Positions 41,687 through 49,442 of a DNA stretch of 64,000 nt are shown here, one piece after another; positions within the stretch are counted from its first letter, which is position 1; each line of letters opens with the position of its first letter. Under the pieces are notes generated by a model, which worked only from the letters and a program-made list of their open reading frames with translations, was not told the DNA's origin and made no database searches. Position numbers and translations under genes: made by a program. The DNA is taken from assembly GCA_009785335.1 (NCBI GenBank), contig WQWM01000010.1, positions 1-64,000 of the forward strand, given 5' to 3'. The DNA is from Oscillospiraceae bacterium (GTDB taxonomy: Bacteria; Bacillota; Clostridia; Oscillospirales; Acutalibacteraceae).

Positions 41687-43683
41687 ATCGGCGCCTGCTC
41701 CCACGGTGTTTTTTCGCTGCACGGCACAAGCGCATAGCGCCCTTGGGCATCGCTTGCAGCAAGGCCTAGCTCGCGCAGCACCTCGGCGGCCAGCCACAGG
41801 CGAGCAAAATCAATTTCGCTGGCTTGCGTTTGCAGCAACATGCGTTCTATGGCCACGGGCTTTTGCGCAGCCTTCAATAGGCGGAATATCGCAGCGCCAT
41901 CTTCACGGGTGGGGCAGGCAACTTGCACAAGCTCTCTACGTAAAATTTGCTCAACTGTGCGCTGTGCTTGCAGCAGCGCATCGTTAGGCAGCAAGCTGAA
42001 CTTCGCATTCTTCAAGATCAGCGACACATCACGTTGCCCGCGGAATTCGTTGGCTTCGAGGGTGACGGCGAGGTCAAGCACATCGCCAGCGGCGAATGCG
42101 AAATCTTCAATCGTGGTGCGAAAGGCCATGACAGTGATGCGTGTGCTCGTTTGTTCAAACGTGAGACGCAGATGCTTGCCCTCGCCCACGGGTGTGGCCG
42201 CGAGGAGAGTCATTTTAGACAGCGCGAACACCGGCTGCGGGTTGCCTTGACCGAATGGTTCCAGCAGGGCGAGCTCGTCGGCCAAGTCGGTAGTCAGATG
42301 TGCAGGCTTGAGCTTGCAATCCACGTGTTGGGCGGGGAATGGCATGTCCATCTGTGCAGCATAAGCGTTGATTTCTTCACGAAGTTTGTTCACCTCTGCC
42401 GAAGGCAAGGAAAAGCCTGCGGCAAGCTCGTGCCCGCCGAATTTTTGCATGAGATGTGCGCTGTTTTGCAGCGCATGAAACAGATGAAAACCGGGTATGC
42501 TGCGACCGCTGCCCTTGGCCTGTTCGCCGTTAAGCGTGATCATCAGCACCGGTTTGCCGCAGCGTTCCATCAGCCGGGCAGCCACAATGCCCACCACACC
42601 TTCGTGCCAGCCTTCACCTGCGAACACCAGCACGCGGTCGTGTTGTCGCGCGGGGTTTGCCTCCAGCCATGCGGCGGCCTGAGCGAAAATCTCTTGTTCC
42701 ACCAGCTGGCGGTCGTGATTGTATACATCAAGCTTTTGTGCGAGTATTTCGGTCTGGGCTTCGTCGCGGCAAAGCAGCAGCTCGAGGGCTTCATTCGCCA
42801 GCCCCATGCGCCCGGCAGCGTTGATGCGCGGTGCCAGCATGAACGAAAACGCCGATGCACCAAACGGTTTGCGCTGCGCGTTGGCAACTCTAAGCAAAGC
42901 GGAAAAGGGCAAGCCCGGATTTTCATTCAGCATCTCAAGGCCGGCGCGGGCAAACGCGCGATTGTCGCCCAGCAGGGGAGCGACGTCGGCGATTGTGCCC
43001 AGCGCAACCAGTTCGGCGTAATGCGGCAGCAGTTCTTCGGGCTCGCTGCCTTCAAGGGCACACACGAGCAAAAACGCCACCGCCACGCCGGTGTAATCTT
43101 TAAACGGCAAGTCACAATCATGCCGGTGCGGGTTGACAACAGCGCAGCATGCGGGCAATTCGTCACCGCATTGGTGATGGTCGGTAACCACGGCTTCAAT
43201 GCCAAGTGCTTTTGCGTGTGCGATTTCGCGAATCGCAGAAACGCCGTTATCCACCGTAACAATCAACTGTGTGCCTTGCGCGTGCAGTTGGTCAATCGCA
43301 GCCATGGTCAAACCATAGCCCTCTGTTTGGCGGTTAGGAATGTGCCAGGTGACGTGTTCACTGCGGCTTTGTAAATACATCGTGAGCAAAGCAGTGGCGG
43401 TGACGCCGTCGGCATCGTAATCGCCAAACACGGTGATGTGCTCGCCGCGTGCGATGGCCAGTTCAACGCGCTCAACGGCCAATTCCATGTCGGGCAAGTC
43501 GTAAGGGTTGACCAGAGGTTCATCTGCAAGCCCCAAAAGTCCGGGCAGTTCGTCCTCGCCTATGCCGCGGCCCAGCGCGAGCATGGCGGCAAGTGCTGGC
43601 AGCTCAAGTTCTTGGGCAAGCGTGGCTGCGGTGTGGCGATGCTCAGCGAGGTTTTTATTCAACAGCCATTGTTTGCGGGGCAT
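41662..43683 (-). CDS. recJ: Single-stranded-DNA-specific exonuclease RecJ
   Basis: RecJ is a 5'-3' single-strand exonuclease used in recombination and mismatch or base repair. The 673-residue protein has the DHH-family motifs: ITVFGDYDADGVTATALL, LIVTVDNGVSA, VVTDHHQCG, and later the DHHA1 block GRSIPGFHLFHAL with GGHELAAGFSL. An OB-fold follows (FRTTIEDFAFAAGDVLDLAVTLEANEFRG). The start at 43683 has GGAGAACG. The final residues YLFLQKK and the stop are supplied by a family A palindrome. Confidence 0.94.
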   Translation of the reverse strand: MPRKQWLLNKNLAEHRHTAATLAQELELPALAAMLALGRGIGEDELPGLLGLADEPLVNPYDLPDMELAVERVELAIARGEHITVFGDYDADGVTATALLTMYLQSRSEHVTWHIPNRQTEGYGLTMAAIDQLHAQGTQLIVTVDNGVSAIREIAHAKALGIEAVVTDHHQCGDELPACCAVVNPHRHDCDLPFKDYTGVAVAFLLVCALEGSEPEELLPHYAELVALGTIADVAPLLGDNRAFARAGLEMLNENPGLPFSALLRVANAQRKPFGASAFSFMLAPRINAAGRMGLANEALELLLCRDEAQTEILAQKLDVYNHDRQLVEQEIFAQAAAWLEANPARQHDRVLVFAGEGWHEGVVGIVAARLMERCGKPVLMITLNGEQAKGSGRSIPGFHLFHALQNSAHLMQKFGGHELAAGFSLPSAEVNKLREEINAYAAQMDMPFPAQHVDCKLKPAHLTTDLADELALLEPFGQGNPQPVFALSKMTLLAATPVGEGKHLRLTFEQTSTRITVMAFRTTIEDFAFAAGDVLDLAVTLEANEFRGQRDVSLILKNAKFSLLPNDALLQAQRTVEQILRRELVQVACPTREDGAAIFRLLKAAQKPVAIERMLLQTQASEIDFARLWLAAEVLRELGLAASDAQGRYALVPCSEKTPWEQAPMYLFLQKK

Positions 43684-43727
43684 GGCGTTCTCCTTTTTTA
43701 TAATGCTTAATGCTTGAATGGAGACTC

Positions 43728-43803
43728 GTGTAGGGGCAGCAATCCGCCGCCCGGGATTTTCGTGGCATGTGCTAGAGGAACGGGCAGCAATCCGCCCCTA
43801 CAC
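43728..43803 (+). repeat. Family B repeat upstream of recJ
   Basis: Ends GTGTAGGGGC and GCCCCTACAC, with two related hairpin arms (GGGCAGCAATCCGCC type) and a centre ending AGAGGAAC. The centre is similar, in inverse orientation, to that of the element at 43991-44069. Confidence 0.88.
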
Positions 43804-43827
43804 GAGGGACAGTGCTTGCTTAAGGGC

Positions 43828-43856
43828 TTGACAAGCGGCTGCTCGTGTGTTATACT
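43828..43856 (+). promoter_or_regulatory. Strong promoter of the 30-residue peptide gene
   Basis: TTGACA, 17 bp, TATACT. The predicted start site is about 23 nt before the start codon, leaving just room for the AGGAGG at 43871. Confidence 0.8.
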
Positions 43857-43885
43857 GAGTGAAAAAGCAGAGGAGGATTGTTATC

Positions 43886-43978
43886 GTGGTAGACTTCTTC
43901 GTGCAGCTTTGGGAATGGATTTGGCTGGGCATTCAGTATTTTGCCTATTTTGCGCTGCTGGGCGTGCTGTGGATGTAA
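43886..43978 (+). CDS. 30-residue aromatic membrane peptide
   Basis: A compact gene with a near-ideal promoter (43828-43856), an AGGAGG at 43871-43876 spaced 9 nt from a GTG start, and a TAA stop at 43976. The product is a 30-residue, almost wholly hydrophobic peptide with four Trp and five Phe (segments FFVQLWEWIWLG and YFAYFALLGVLW), one Asp near the N-terminus and one Glu in the middle. It should lie in the membrane. Its size and expression signals recall type I toxins or small membrane regulators. Unlike the peptide at 45326, no antisense promoter was found. It sits between two family B repeats. Confidence 0.65.
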   Translation: MVDFFVQLWEWIWLGIQYFAYFALLGVLWM

Positions 43979-43990
43979 CCGCCTTTTCTC

Positions 43991-44069
43991 ATGTAGGGGC
44001 GGATAGTATCCGCCCGTTCCTCTTCAGCTTGCCATAAAACTCCCGGGCGGCTAATAGCCGCCCCTACAC
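43991..44069 (+). repeat. Family B repeat overlapping the tgt 3' end
   Basis: Hairpins GGGCGGATAGTATCCGCCC and GGGCGGCTAATAGCCGCCC between GTAGGGG and CCCCTAC ends. The terminal GTGTAG on the minus strand provides the tgt stop codon. Confidence 0.88.
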
Positions 44070-45197
44070 GCGTTTGTCCAGCACGTCTACATATTCCGCA
44101 TAAAACTGCTCAAATATGCCTTGCGCAATGTGCTCGCGCATGTGCTGCATGAGGGTATTATAGAAATGCAGGTTGTGCATCACCAGCAAGCGCTGGGCCA
44201 ACATTTCGCCGCTTTTGAGCAAATGCCGCAGGTATGCACGACTGTAGCGCGTGCAAGTAGGACAGGTGCAGGTAAGATCAATGGGCTGTTGGTCTTGCGC
44301 GTGTTTTTTGTTGTTGAGATTAATCACACCCTGCCAGGTGAACAAATGACCATGGCGGGCGTTTCGGCTTGGCATCACGCAGTCAAACATGTCAATGCCC
44401 AGCCGTACCGCCTCCAGCAGGTTACCCGGTGTGCCCACCCCCATGAGATAACGCGGTTTATGCTGCGGCATGTGTGGCTCAACCGTGGCTACGATGCGAT
44501 ACATTTCTTCTTTGGGTTCACCCACCGCAAGTCCGCCAATGGCATAGCCCGGCAGGTCAAGCGCAGCGATTTCCTGCATGTGGGCAATGCGCAGGTCTTC
44601 GTATGTTCCGCCTTGGTTGATTCCCATGAGCACCTGCGGTGCGGCTCCGTCGCTTCGCTGTGCTTGGATGCGAGTCAGTTCGTTTATGCAGCGCAGCAGC
44701 CAGCGTGTGGTGCGTGCACACGAGGCTTGCACATAATCGTGTTTAGCAGGGTTGGCCACGCATTCGTCAAAGGCCATGATAATGTCGCTGCCCAGGTTGT
44801 GCTGAATGCGCATGCTTTCTTCGGGCCCCATGAAAATGCGCGCACCGTTGACATGGCTGGCAAAGGTCACGCCTTCTTCTTTGATGTTGCGCAGTTTGGC
44901 CAGGCTAAACACCTGAAAGCCGCCGCTATCTGTGAGAATGGGCCCTTGCCAACCGGTGAAGTTGTGCAGCCCGCCCATGTTGCGCACGAGTTCGTCGCCC
45001 GGGCGCACATGCAGGTGATAGGTGTTGCAGAGCATCACTTGTGTGTGCAGTTGTTCGGCCATGTCGTGTGCGCTCACCGCGCCTTTGATGGCACCTGCGG
45101 TGGCCACGTTCATGAAGCACGGCGTTTGAATCTCGCCATGCGGAGTATACAGCACGCCCGTTCGGGCGCGGTTTTCTGTTGCGGTTATGTTAAACAT
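44064..45197 (-). CDS. tgt: tRNA-guanine transglycosylase
   Basis: Tgt swaps guanine for preQ1 at the wobble base of tRNAs with GUN anticodons, on the way to queuosine. The 377-residue protein has ILTDSGGFQVFSL (catalytic Asp), the nucleophile segment MFDCVMPSRNARHG, LMGVGTPGNLLEAV, and the zinc site CTCPTCTRYSRAYLRHLL. Residues about 179-189 (AQRSDGAAPQV), just before LMGINQGG, come from a family F repeat and are absent in relatives. The ATG at 45197 lies 6 bp after a consensus -10 box, so the mRNA may be leaderless. The stop codon lies in a family B repeat. Confidence 0.95.
   Translation of the reverse strand: MFNITATENRARTGVLYTPHGEIQTPCFMNVATAGAIKGAVSAHDMAEQLHTQVMLCNTYHLHVRPGDELVRNMGGLHNFTGWQGPILTDSGGFQVFSLAKLRNIKEEGVTFASHVNGARIFMGPEESMRIQHNLGSDIIMAFDECVANPAKHDYVQASCARTTRWLLRCINELTRIQAQRSDGAAPQVLMGINQGGTYEDLRIAHMQEIAALDLPGYAIGGLAVGEPKEEMYRIVATVEPHMPQHKPRYLMGVGTPGNLLEAVRLGIDMFDCVMPSRNARHGHLFTWQGVINLNNKKHAQDQQPIDLTCTCPTCTRYSRAYLRHLLKSGEMLAQRLLVMHNLHFYNTLMQHMREHIAQGIFEQFYAEYVDVLDKRV
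44631..44662 (-). repeat. Family F repeat inside tgt
   Basis: CACCTGCGGTGCGGCTCCGT followed by CGCTTCGCTGTG, opposite in direction to the gene. It adds about 11 codons without disturbing the frame. Confidence 0.85.
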
Positions 45198-45203
45198 TAC
45201 ATC

Positions 45204-45232
45204 ATTATAACATGCAAGCTCAAAATTGTCAA
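45204..45232 (-). promoter_or_regulatory. Consensus promoter of tgt, probably leaderless
   Basis: On the minus strand TTGACA, 17 bp, TATAAT, then only GATGTA before the ATG. No Shine-Dalgarno fits in between, so transcription should begin at or next to the start codon. Confidence 0.8.
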
Positions 45233-45239
45233 ATGGGGC

Positions 45240-45268
45240 TTGCAATTTTTCTTGCAAAGGTGTATAAT
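45240..45268 (+). promoter_or_regulatory. Promoter of small membrane peptide gene, copy 1
   Basis: TTGCAA, 17 bp, TATAAT, back to back with the tgt promoter. Copy 2 at 63189-63217 has the same hexamers and spacing. Confidence 0.8.
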
Positions 45269-45325
45269 AGAGGTTGTGCTGCGCGCAGCGGCGGTTGCTT
45301 CCCGCCCTCGAAAGGGGGTGAGGGG

Positions 45326-45418
45326 TTGGAGGCTACAGAACTGTTGATTTACTTACTGGTTTTTCTGGTGGTTGCAACGCGTTTTTTGGAAACCAAAGAC
45401 CATGCAAATAAGAAGTAA
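45326..45418 (+). CDS. 30-residue membrane peptide, putative type I toxin, copy 1
   Basis: A TTG start preceded by AAAGGGGGTGA gives a 30-residue peptide with an acidic N-terminus (MEATE), a single membrane helix (LLIYLLVFLVVATRFLE) and a charged tail ending KDHANKK. Copy 2 at 63039-63131 encodes MEDWE and KDHSNKK at the ends and the identical core. Most nucleotide differences between them are silent, which shows selection on the protein. Length, topology and the basic tail resemble holin-like type I toxins of Firmicutes. The stop codon lies in the stem of a 3' hairpin, and an opposing promoter (45523-45551) would produce an antisense RNA across this end. Confidence 0.75.
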   Translation: MEATELLIYLLVFLVVATRFLETKDHANKK

Positions 45419-45516
45419 CCGCCCCTGAGCCTGCAAGCTTGGGCGGTTATTTCTCGCTTATTTATCTCGGGCGAGGGATTGAGAACTTAGCTGTCTGCTA
45501 GCGCAGCACAACCCTC
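45405..45516 (-). ncRNA. Predicted antisense RNA to the small peptide mRNA, copy 1
   Basis: Inferred from the minus-strand promoter at 45523-45551. The RNA would begin near 45516 with a hairpin whose ends are GCGAGGG (45518-45512) and CCCTCGC (45477-45471). It would then enter the shared hairpin at 45416-45449, pairing fully with the 3' end of the peptide mRNA. The same layout occurs at 62940-63050. The exact 3' end is uncertain. Confidence 0.6.
45416..45449 (+). terminator. Shared 3' hairpin of peptide mRNA and antisense RNA, copy 1
   Basis: TAACCGCCC/GGGCGGTTA, a 9 bp stem, followed by TTTCTCGCTTATTTAT. The TAA stop codon lies in the left arm. The matching structure at copy 2 is 63008-63040. 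Confidence 0.75.
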
Positions 45517-45522
45517 GCTTTC

Positions 45523-45551
45523 ATTCTAACATATTATCTTGCGAGTGTCAA
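45523..45551 (-). promoter_or_regulatory. Antisense promoter, copy 1
   Basis: On the minus strand TTGACA, 17 bp, TAGAAT, directed toward the small peptide gene and away from fhs. Confidence 0.75.
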
Positions 45552-45582
45552 GTAGAAAATTAAGTAATAGCGGAGGACAACT

Positions 45583-47208
45583 ATGCGCAGCGACGTAGAT
45601 ATCGCACAATCAGCGAAGATGCAGCCCATTAACCAAGTGGCGGCACAACTGGGGCTCGCCGAAGACGACCTCGAACTTTATGGTCGGCACAAGGCCAAGC
45701 TTAGCCATACACTGTTTGCCAAAACAGCCGCAAAGCCGGATGGCAAACTCGTGCTGGTCACAGCCATTAACCCAACACCCGCTGGCGAGGGCAAAACAAC
45801 CGTGACGGTGGGGCTGGGGCAAGCCATGCAGCGCATTGGCAAAAAAGCGGTGATCGCTCTGCGTGAGCCAAGCTTGGGGCCGGTGTTCGGCATCAAAGGC
45901 GGGGCGGCCGGCGGCGGTTATGCGCAGGTGGTGCCCATGGAGGACATCAACCTGCATTTTACCGGCGACATGCATGCCATCACCTCGGCGAACAATTTGC
46001 TGTGTGCGGCGATTGACAATAGCTTGCAACAGGGCAATGCACTGGGCATTGACCCGCGGCAGATTCTCTTTAAGCGTTGTTTGGACATGAACGACCGCGC
46101 CCTGCGTAACATCACGATCGGCTTGGGTGGGCGCATCAACGGCGTACCGCGCGAAGACCATTTTCACATCACCGTGGCCAGTGAAGTCATGGCGATTCTA
46201 TGCTTGGCCAGCGACAGAGCCGACCTGCGTGCGCGTTTGGAGCGCATGCTTGTAGCGTTTACTTACGACAACCAGCCGGTTTACGCCCGTGATTTAGGCG
46301 TGTGCGGCGCGATGACGCTATTGCTGAAAGACGCGCTGAATCCCAACTTAGTGCAAACGCTAGAAAACACGCCTGCGCTCATGCACGGCGGGCCATTTGC
46401 GAACATCGCACATGGCTGCAACAGCATTCGTGCAACGAAGCTTGCGCTGAAGCTGGGTGATTATGCCATCACCGAGGCCGGTTTTGGCAGCGACCTTGGC
46501 GCAGAGAAATTCCTGCACATCAAATGCCGCGCGGCGGGCATCACCCCAGCTTGTGTGGTGATTGTGGCCACCGTGCGTGCGCTCAAGCATAATGGACATG
46601 GTAGCCTGCAAGCGGGCTATCCCAATCTGCAAACGCACATCGAGAATATGCAGAAGTTCGGCTTGCCAGTGGTGGTTGCACTCAATCGCTTTGCAGATGA
46701 CACGGACGAGGAAATTGCGTTTTTGCAAGCGAACTGCCCTGTGCCGCTTGCGTTGTGCGAGGTGTTCGCACACGGCGGTGCAGGCGGCGAAGAGCTCGCT
46801 GAGATGGTGGTTGCCGCCTGTGAACAACCCGCGAATTATACGCCGCTGTATGACTTAGAAGACAGCATCAAAGATAAGCTGCACAAAATTGCCACGACAA
46901 TCTATCGCGCGGATGGCGTGCAGTTCACCCCTGCGGCAGAGAAATCGCTCAAGCGGCTCATTGAGCTGGGCTATGATAACCTGCCGGTGTGTGTGGCTAA
47001 AACGCCCGCATCGCTCAGCGATGACCCGACCAAGCTCGGCAGCCCGCGTGGCCACACCATCACCGTGCGTGACGTGACCGTCAGCGCAGGCGCAGGCTTT
47101 GTCGTGGTCTACACAGGCGATATCATGACCATGCCCGGCTTGCCCAAAACGCCCGCTGCCAATCGCATGGATATCGACGACGATGGCGTGATTACGGGGC
47201 TATTTTAG
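45583..47208 (+). CDS. fhs: Formate--tetrahydrofolate ligase
   Basis: Fhs joins formate to tetrahydrofolate using ATP, giving 10-formyl-THF for purine synthesis and, in acetogens, the Wood-Ljungdahl methyl branch. The 541-residue protein is close to the usual 556 and has the P-loop-like [54 protein letters not shown] and [13 protein letters not shown]. The start follows GGAGGACAACT. No other Wood-Ljungdahl gene is near, so a general one-carbon role is all that can be claimed. It is common in strict anaerobes of the Clostridia. Confidence 0.96.
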   Translation: MRSDVDIAQSAKMQPINQVAAQLGLAEDDLELYGRHKAKLSHTLFAKTAAKPDGKLVLVTAINPTPAGEGKTTVTVGLGQAMQRIGKKAVIALREPSLGPVFGIKGGAAGGGYAQVVPMEDINLHFTGDMHAITSANNLLCAAIDNSLQQGNALGIDPRQILFKRCLDMNDRALRNITIGLGGRINGVPREDHFHITVASEVMAILCLASDRADLRARLERMLVAFTYDNQPVYARDLGVCGAMTLLLKDALNPNLVQTLENTPALMHGGPFANIAHGCNSIRATKLALKLGDYAITEAGFGSDLGAEKFLHIKCRAAGITPACVVIVATVRALKHNGHGSLQAGYPNLQTHIENMQKFGLPVVVALNRFADDTDEEIAFLQANCPVPLALCEVFAHGGAGGEELAEMVVAACEQPANYTPLYDLEDSIKDKLHKIATTIYRADGVQFTPAAEKSLKRLIELGYDNLPVCVAKTPASLSDDPTKLGSPRGHTITVRDVTVSAGAGFVVVYTGDIMTMPGLPKTPAANRMDIDDDGVITGLF

Positions 47209-47242
47209 TGCCTGCGGGCACGAAATGCGCTCGCCGCGCAGG

Positions 47243-47354
47243 CATTACTTTTTTTGCAAAAAAAGTAATCAAAAAAACTCTAGATTTGATTAGGCAATAT
47301 TAGACCAGCGCGAAGCGGTCTAAAGTTTTTTGGTTCTTTTTTTCAAAAAAGAAC
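47243..47354 (+). repeat. Two family A repeats after fhs
   Basis: 47243-47283 has palindrome ATTACTTTTTTTG/CAAAAAAAGTAAT with AACTCTAG; 47307-47354 has CGCGAAGCGG then GTTCTTTTTTT/AAAAAAGAAC. They point in opposite directions and end 19 bp before the next gene. Confidence 0.85.
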
Positions 47355-47373
47355 AGAAAAAGAAAGGCAGACA

Positions 47374-48033
47374 ATGACATTTCAACATGGCGATGTTTCG
47401 CTATACTACGAGAAAACTGGGCAAGGGCCAGCGATTATCTTGTTGCATGGCAACAGCGAAAACAGCGGCATTTTTGATGTGCTGACCAAGCAGCTTGCGC
47501 CGCAGTATACGGTGTATGCCATCGACAGCCGCGACCATGGCAAAAGCAGCAAAGTGGACGTGCTTAACTATGCTGATATGATGGAAGATGTGGCCGCATT
47601 TGTGCAGGGGCTAGGTATCGAAAAACCTGTGTTGTTGGGCTTTAGCGATGGCGGCATCATTGGTCTGCTGCTGGCGATGAAATACCCCAACATGCTTAGT
47701 AAGCTGATTGCCATTGGGGTGAACACCTCACCGGCGATGATCAAATGGCAATGGCGGCTGGCGATGAAATCCGTGTATTTCTTTACACGCAGCCGCAAGT
47801 TTAAGCTCATGCTCACCCAGCCGAATATTACGACAGCGCAGCTCAATAGCATTGCCACGCCAACGCTTGTGCTGGCAGGCAGCAAAGATGTAGTTGACCA
47901 AGCGCACACTGAATACATTGCGCAGAATATACCGGGTAGCACACTGAAGATTCTGCCGGGCGAAAACCACGTGAGTTATGTGCTGCACAGCGAGAAATTA
48001 TATGATGCGATTTTGCCTTTTTTATCCACTTGA
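47374..48033 (+). CDS. Alpha/beta hydrolase
   Basis: A 219-residue alpha/beta-hydrolase-fold enzyme with the oxyanion motif IILLHGNSENSG, the nucleophile elbow LGFSDGGIIG (Ser near 93), the acid in LVLAGSKDVVDQAH and the catalytic His in LPGENHVSYVLHS. The cap is short. Such enzymes hydrolyse esters, peroxides or lactones; no specific substrate can be assigned. Start ATG 47374 has GAAAGGCAGAC. It is flanked by repeat arrays on both sides and appears to be a single-gene unit. Confidence 0.85.
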   Translation: MTFQHGDVSLYYEKTGQGPAIILLHGNSENSGIFDVLTKQLAPQYTVYAIDSRDHGKSSKVDVLNYADMMEDVAAFVQGLGIEKPVLLGFSDGGIIGLLLAMKYPNMLSKLIAIGVNTSPAMIKWQWRLAMKSVYFFTRSRKFKLMLTQPNITTAQLNSIATPTLVLAGSKDVVDQAHTEYIAQNIPGSTLKILPGENHVSYVLHSEKLYDAILPFLST

Positions 48034-48051
48034 GCCTAAAGTTTTTCGGTT

Positions 48052-48333
48052 TTGCAACCCCCACCTGCACAACTCATAAAAAACCCCCGCGAAGCGCGAG
48101 TCACACGTAGTGACTATAATAGGACACAGCGAAGCGACTTAAAAGTTTTTTGCGTGATTGCAACCCCCACCTGCACGCCTGCGACGTGCTTTCCTCCCCC
48201 AATGACCCACCCCACAAATGCAAGCATTCGCGGGGACCCCGGAGGGGAGGCCTTGGCAACACCTACACATTCTTATAAAAAATCCCCCGCGAAGCGGTCT
48301 AAAGTTTTTTGGTTCTTTTTTTCAAAAAAGAAC
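48052..48333 (+). repeat. Mosaic repeat array between the hydrolase gene and pheS
   Basis: The 317 bp gap holds no gene. It contains ACACAGCGAAGCGAC and CGCGAAGCGCG boxes, a family D element on the opposite strand (about 48161-48275, hairpin CACGTC-GCA-GGCGTG when read on the minus strand) whose GC-rich part has gained extra sequence, and a family A element (48281-48333) with palindrome GTTCTTTTTTT/AAAAAAGAAC. The array ends 17 bp before the pheS start. Confidence 0.8.
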
Positions 48334-48350
48334 AAGAAAGGATATTCATA

Positions 48351-49370
48351 ATGAAAGAACAACTGCAAGCGCTGCAACAGCAAGCGCAAGAACGCATCGC
48401 CGCGTGTGAAAGCACGGCAGAACTTGAAGGCGTGCGCGTGAATTATCTGGGCAAAAAGGGTGAGCTGACAGCTATTCTCAAGCAAATGGGCAAGCTCAGC
48501 GCCGAAGAACGCCCCGTGATGGGCCAACTGGCCAACGAAGTGCGCGCTGAGCTGGAAAGCACACTGGAGCAGCGCGGCGCGGCACTGAAACAAGCTGAAT
48601 TGCAAGCACGGCTGGCTGGCGAGAAAATCGACATTACTATGCCGGGCACACAGCGAACCGTAGGGCACAAGCATCCGCTGAGCATCGTGATTGACGAAGC
48701 CAAAGCGGTGTTTTTGGGCATGGGATTCAGCGTTGCCACAGGGCCTGAAGTGGAGTGGGATTACTACAACTTTGAGGCACTCAACCTGCCGCCCGGGCAT
48801 CCCTCGCGTGACACACACGACACGTTTTACATCACCGAACGTATGCTGCTGCGCACGCAAACATCGCCTGTGCAAGTGCGTTATATGGAAGAAAACACGC
48901 CGCCGATTCGTATCATTGCGCCCGGGCGAGTGTATCGCCAAGACAGCCTGGATGCCACGCACTCGCCGGTGTTTCACCAGCTGGAAGGCTTGGTGGTTGA
49001 CGAAGGCGTGACGATGGCGCACCTCAAACACACCTTGGATTTGATGGCCAAGGGTCTGTTTGGCGAGAACACGCAAACGCGTTTTCGTCCGCACCATTTT
49101 CCGTTCACTGAGCCCAGCTGCGAGGTGGACGTGAGTTGCTTCCGTTGCGGCGGCAGCGGCTGTGGGTTGTGCAAAGGCGAAGGCTGGATTGAACTACTGG
49201 GTGCCGGCATGGTGCATCCCGAGGTGTTGCGGCGCGGTGGCATTGACCCCGAAAAATACAGCGGCTTTGCCTTTGGTGCCGGTCTCGACCGCATCACCAT
49301 GGCACGCTTTCAGATCGACGACATTCGCCTGCTGTTTGAAAACGACCTGCGCTTTTTGAGCCAGTTTTAG
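48351..49370 (+). CDS. pheS: Phenylalanine--tRNA ligase alpha subunit
   Basis: Catalytic subunit of the (alpha beta)2 enzyme that charges tRNA-Phe. The 339-residue protein has an N-terminal coiled coil (EQLQALQQQAQERIAACEST) that binds tRNA, then class II motifs: GPEVEWDYYNFEALNLPPGHPSRDTHDTFY, RIIAPGRVYRQDSLDATHSPVFHQLEG (motif 2), and FAFGAGLDRITMARFQIDDIRLLFEND (motif 3). The start is ATG 48351 with AAAGGA upstream. It forms an operon with pheT; a family A repeat fills the 72 bp between them. Confidence 0.97.
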   Translation: MKEQLQALQQQAQERIAACESTAELEGVRVNYLGKKGELTAILKQMGKLSAEERPVMGQLANEVRAELESTLEQRGAALKQAELQARLAGEKIDITMPGTQRTVGHKHPLSIVIDEAKAVFLGMGFSVATGPEVEWDYYNFEALNLPPGHPSRDTHDTFYITERMLLRTQTSPVQVRYMEENTPPIRIIAPGRVYRQDSLDATHSPVFHQLEGLVVDEGVTMAHLKHTLDLMAKGLFGENTQTRFRPHHFPFTEPSCEVDVSCFRCGGSGCGLCKGEGWIELLGAGMVHPEVLRRGGIDPEKYSGFAFGAGLDRITMARFQIDDIRLLFENDLRFLSQF

Positions 49371-49383
49371 GTGAGATTTTTCT

Positions 49384-49440
49384 GTTCTTTTTTGAAAAAA
49401 AGAACCAAAAAACTTTAGTCGCGCTTCGCGCGGGGAGATT
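49384..49440 (+). repeat. Family A repeat between pheS and pheT
   Basis: Palindrome GTTCTTTTTT/AAAAAAGAAC, then AACTTTAGTCGCGCTTCGCG. The terminal CGCGGGGAGA acts as the ribosome-binding site of pheT. Confidence 0.88.
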
Positions 49441-49442
49441 TT

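Noticed and set aside
41947-43374. 475-codon open frame antisense to recJ
   Set aside because: RecJ is unmistakable on the opposite strand; the antisense frame is open only because of codon bias.
48034-48350. T-box leader in front of pheS
   Set aside because: The gap is filled by repeat families; no T-box core sequence or specifier stem was seen.
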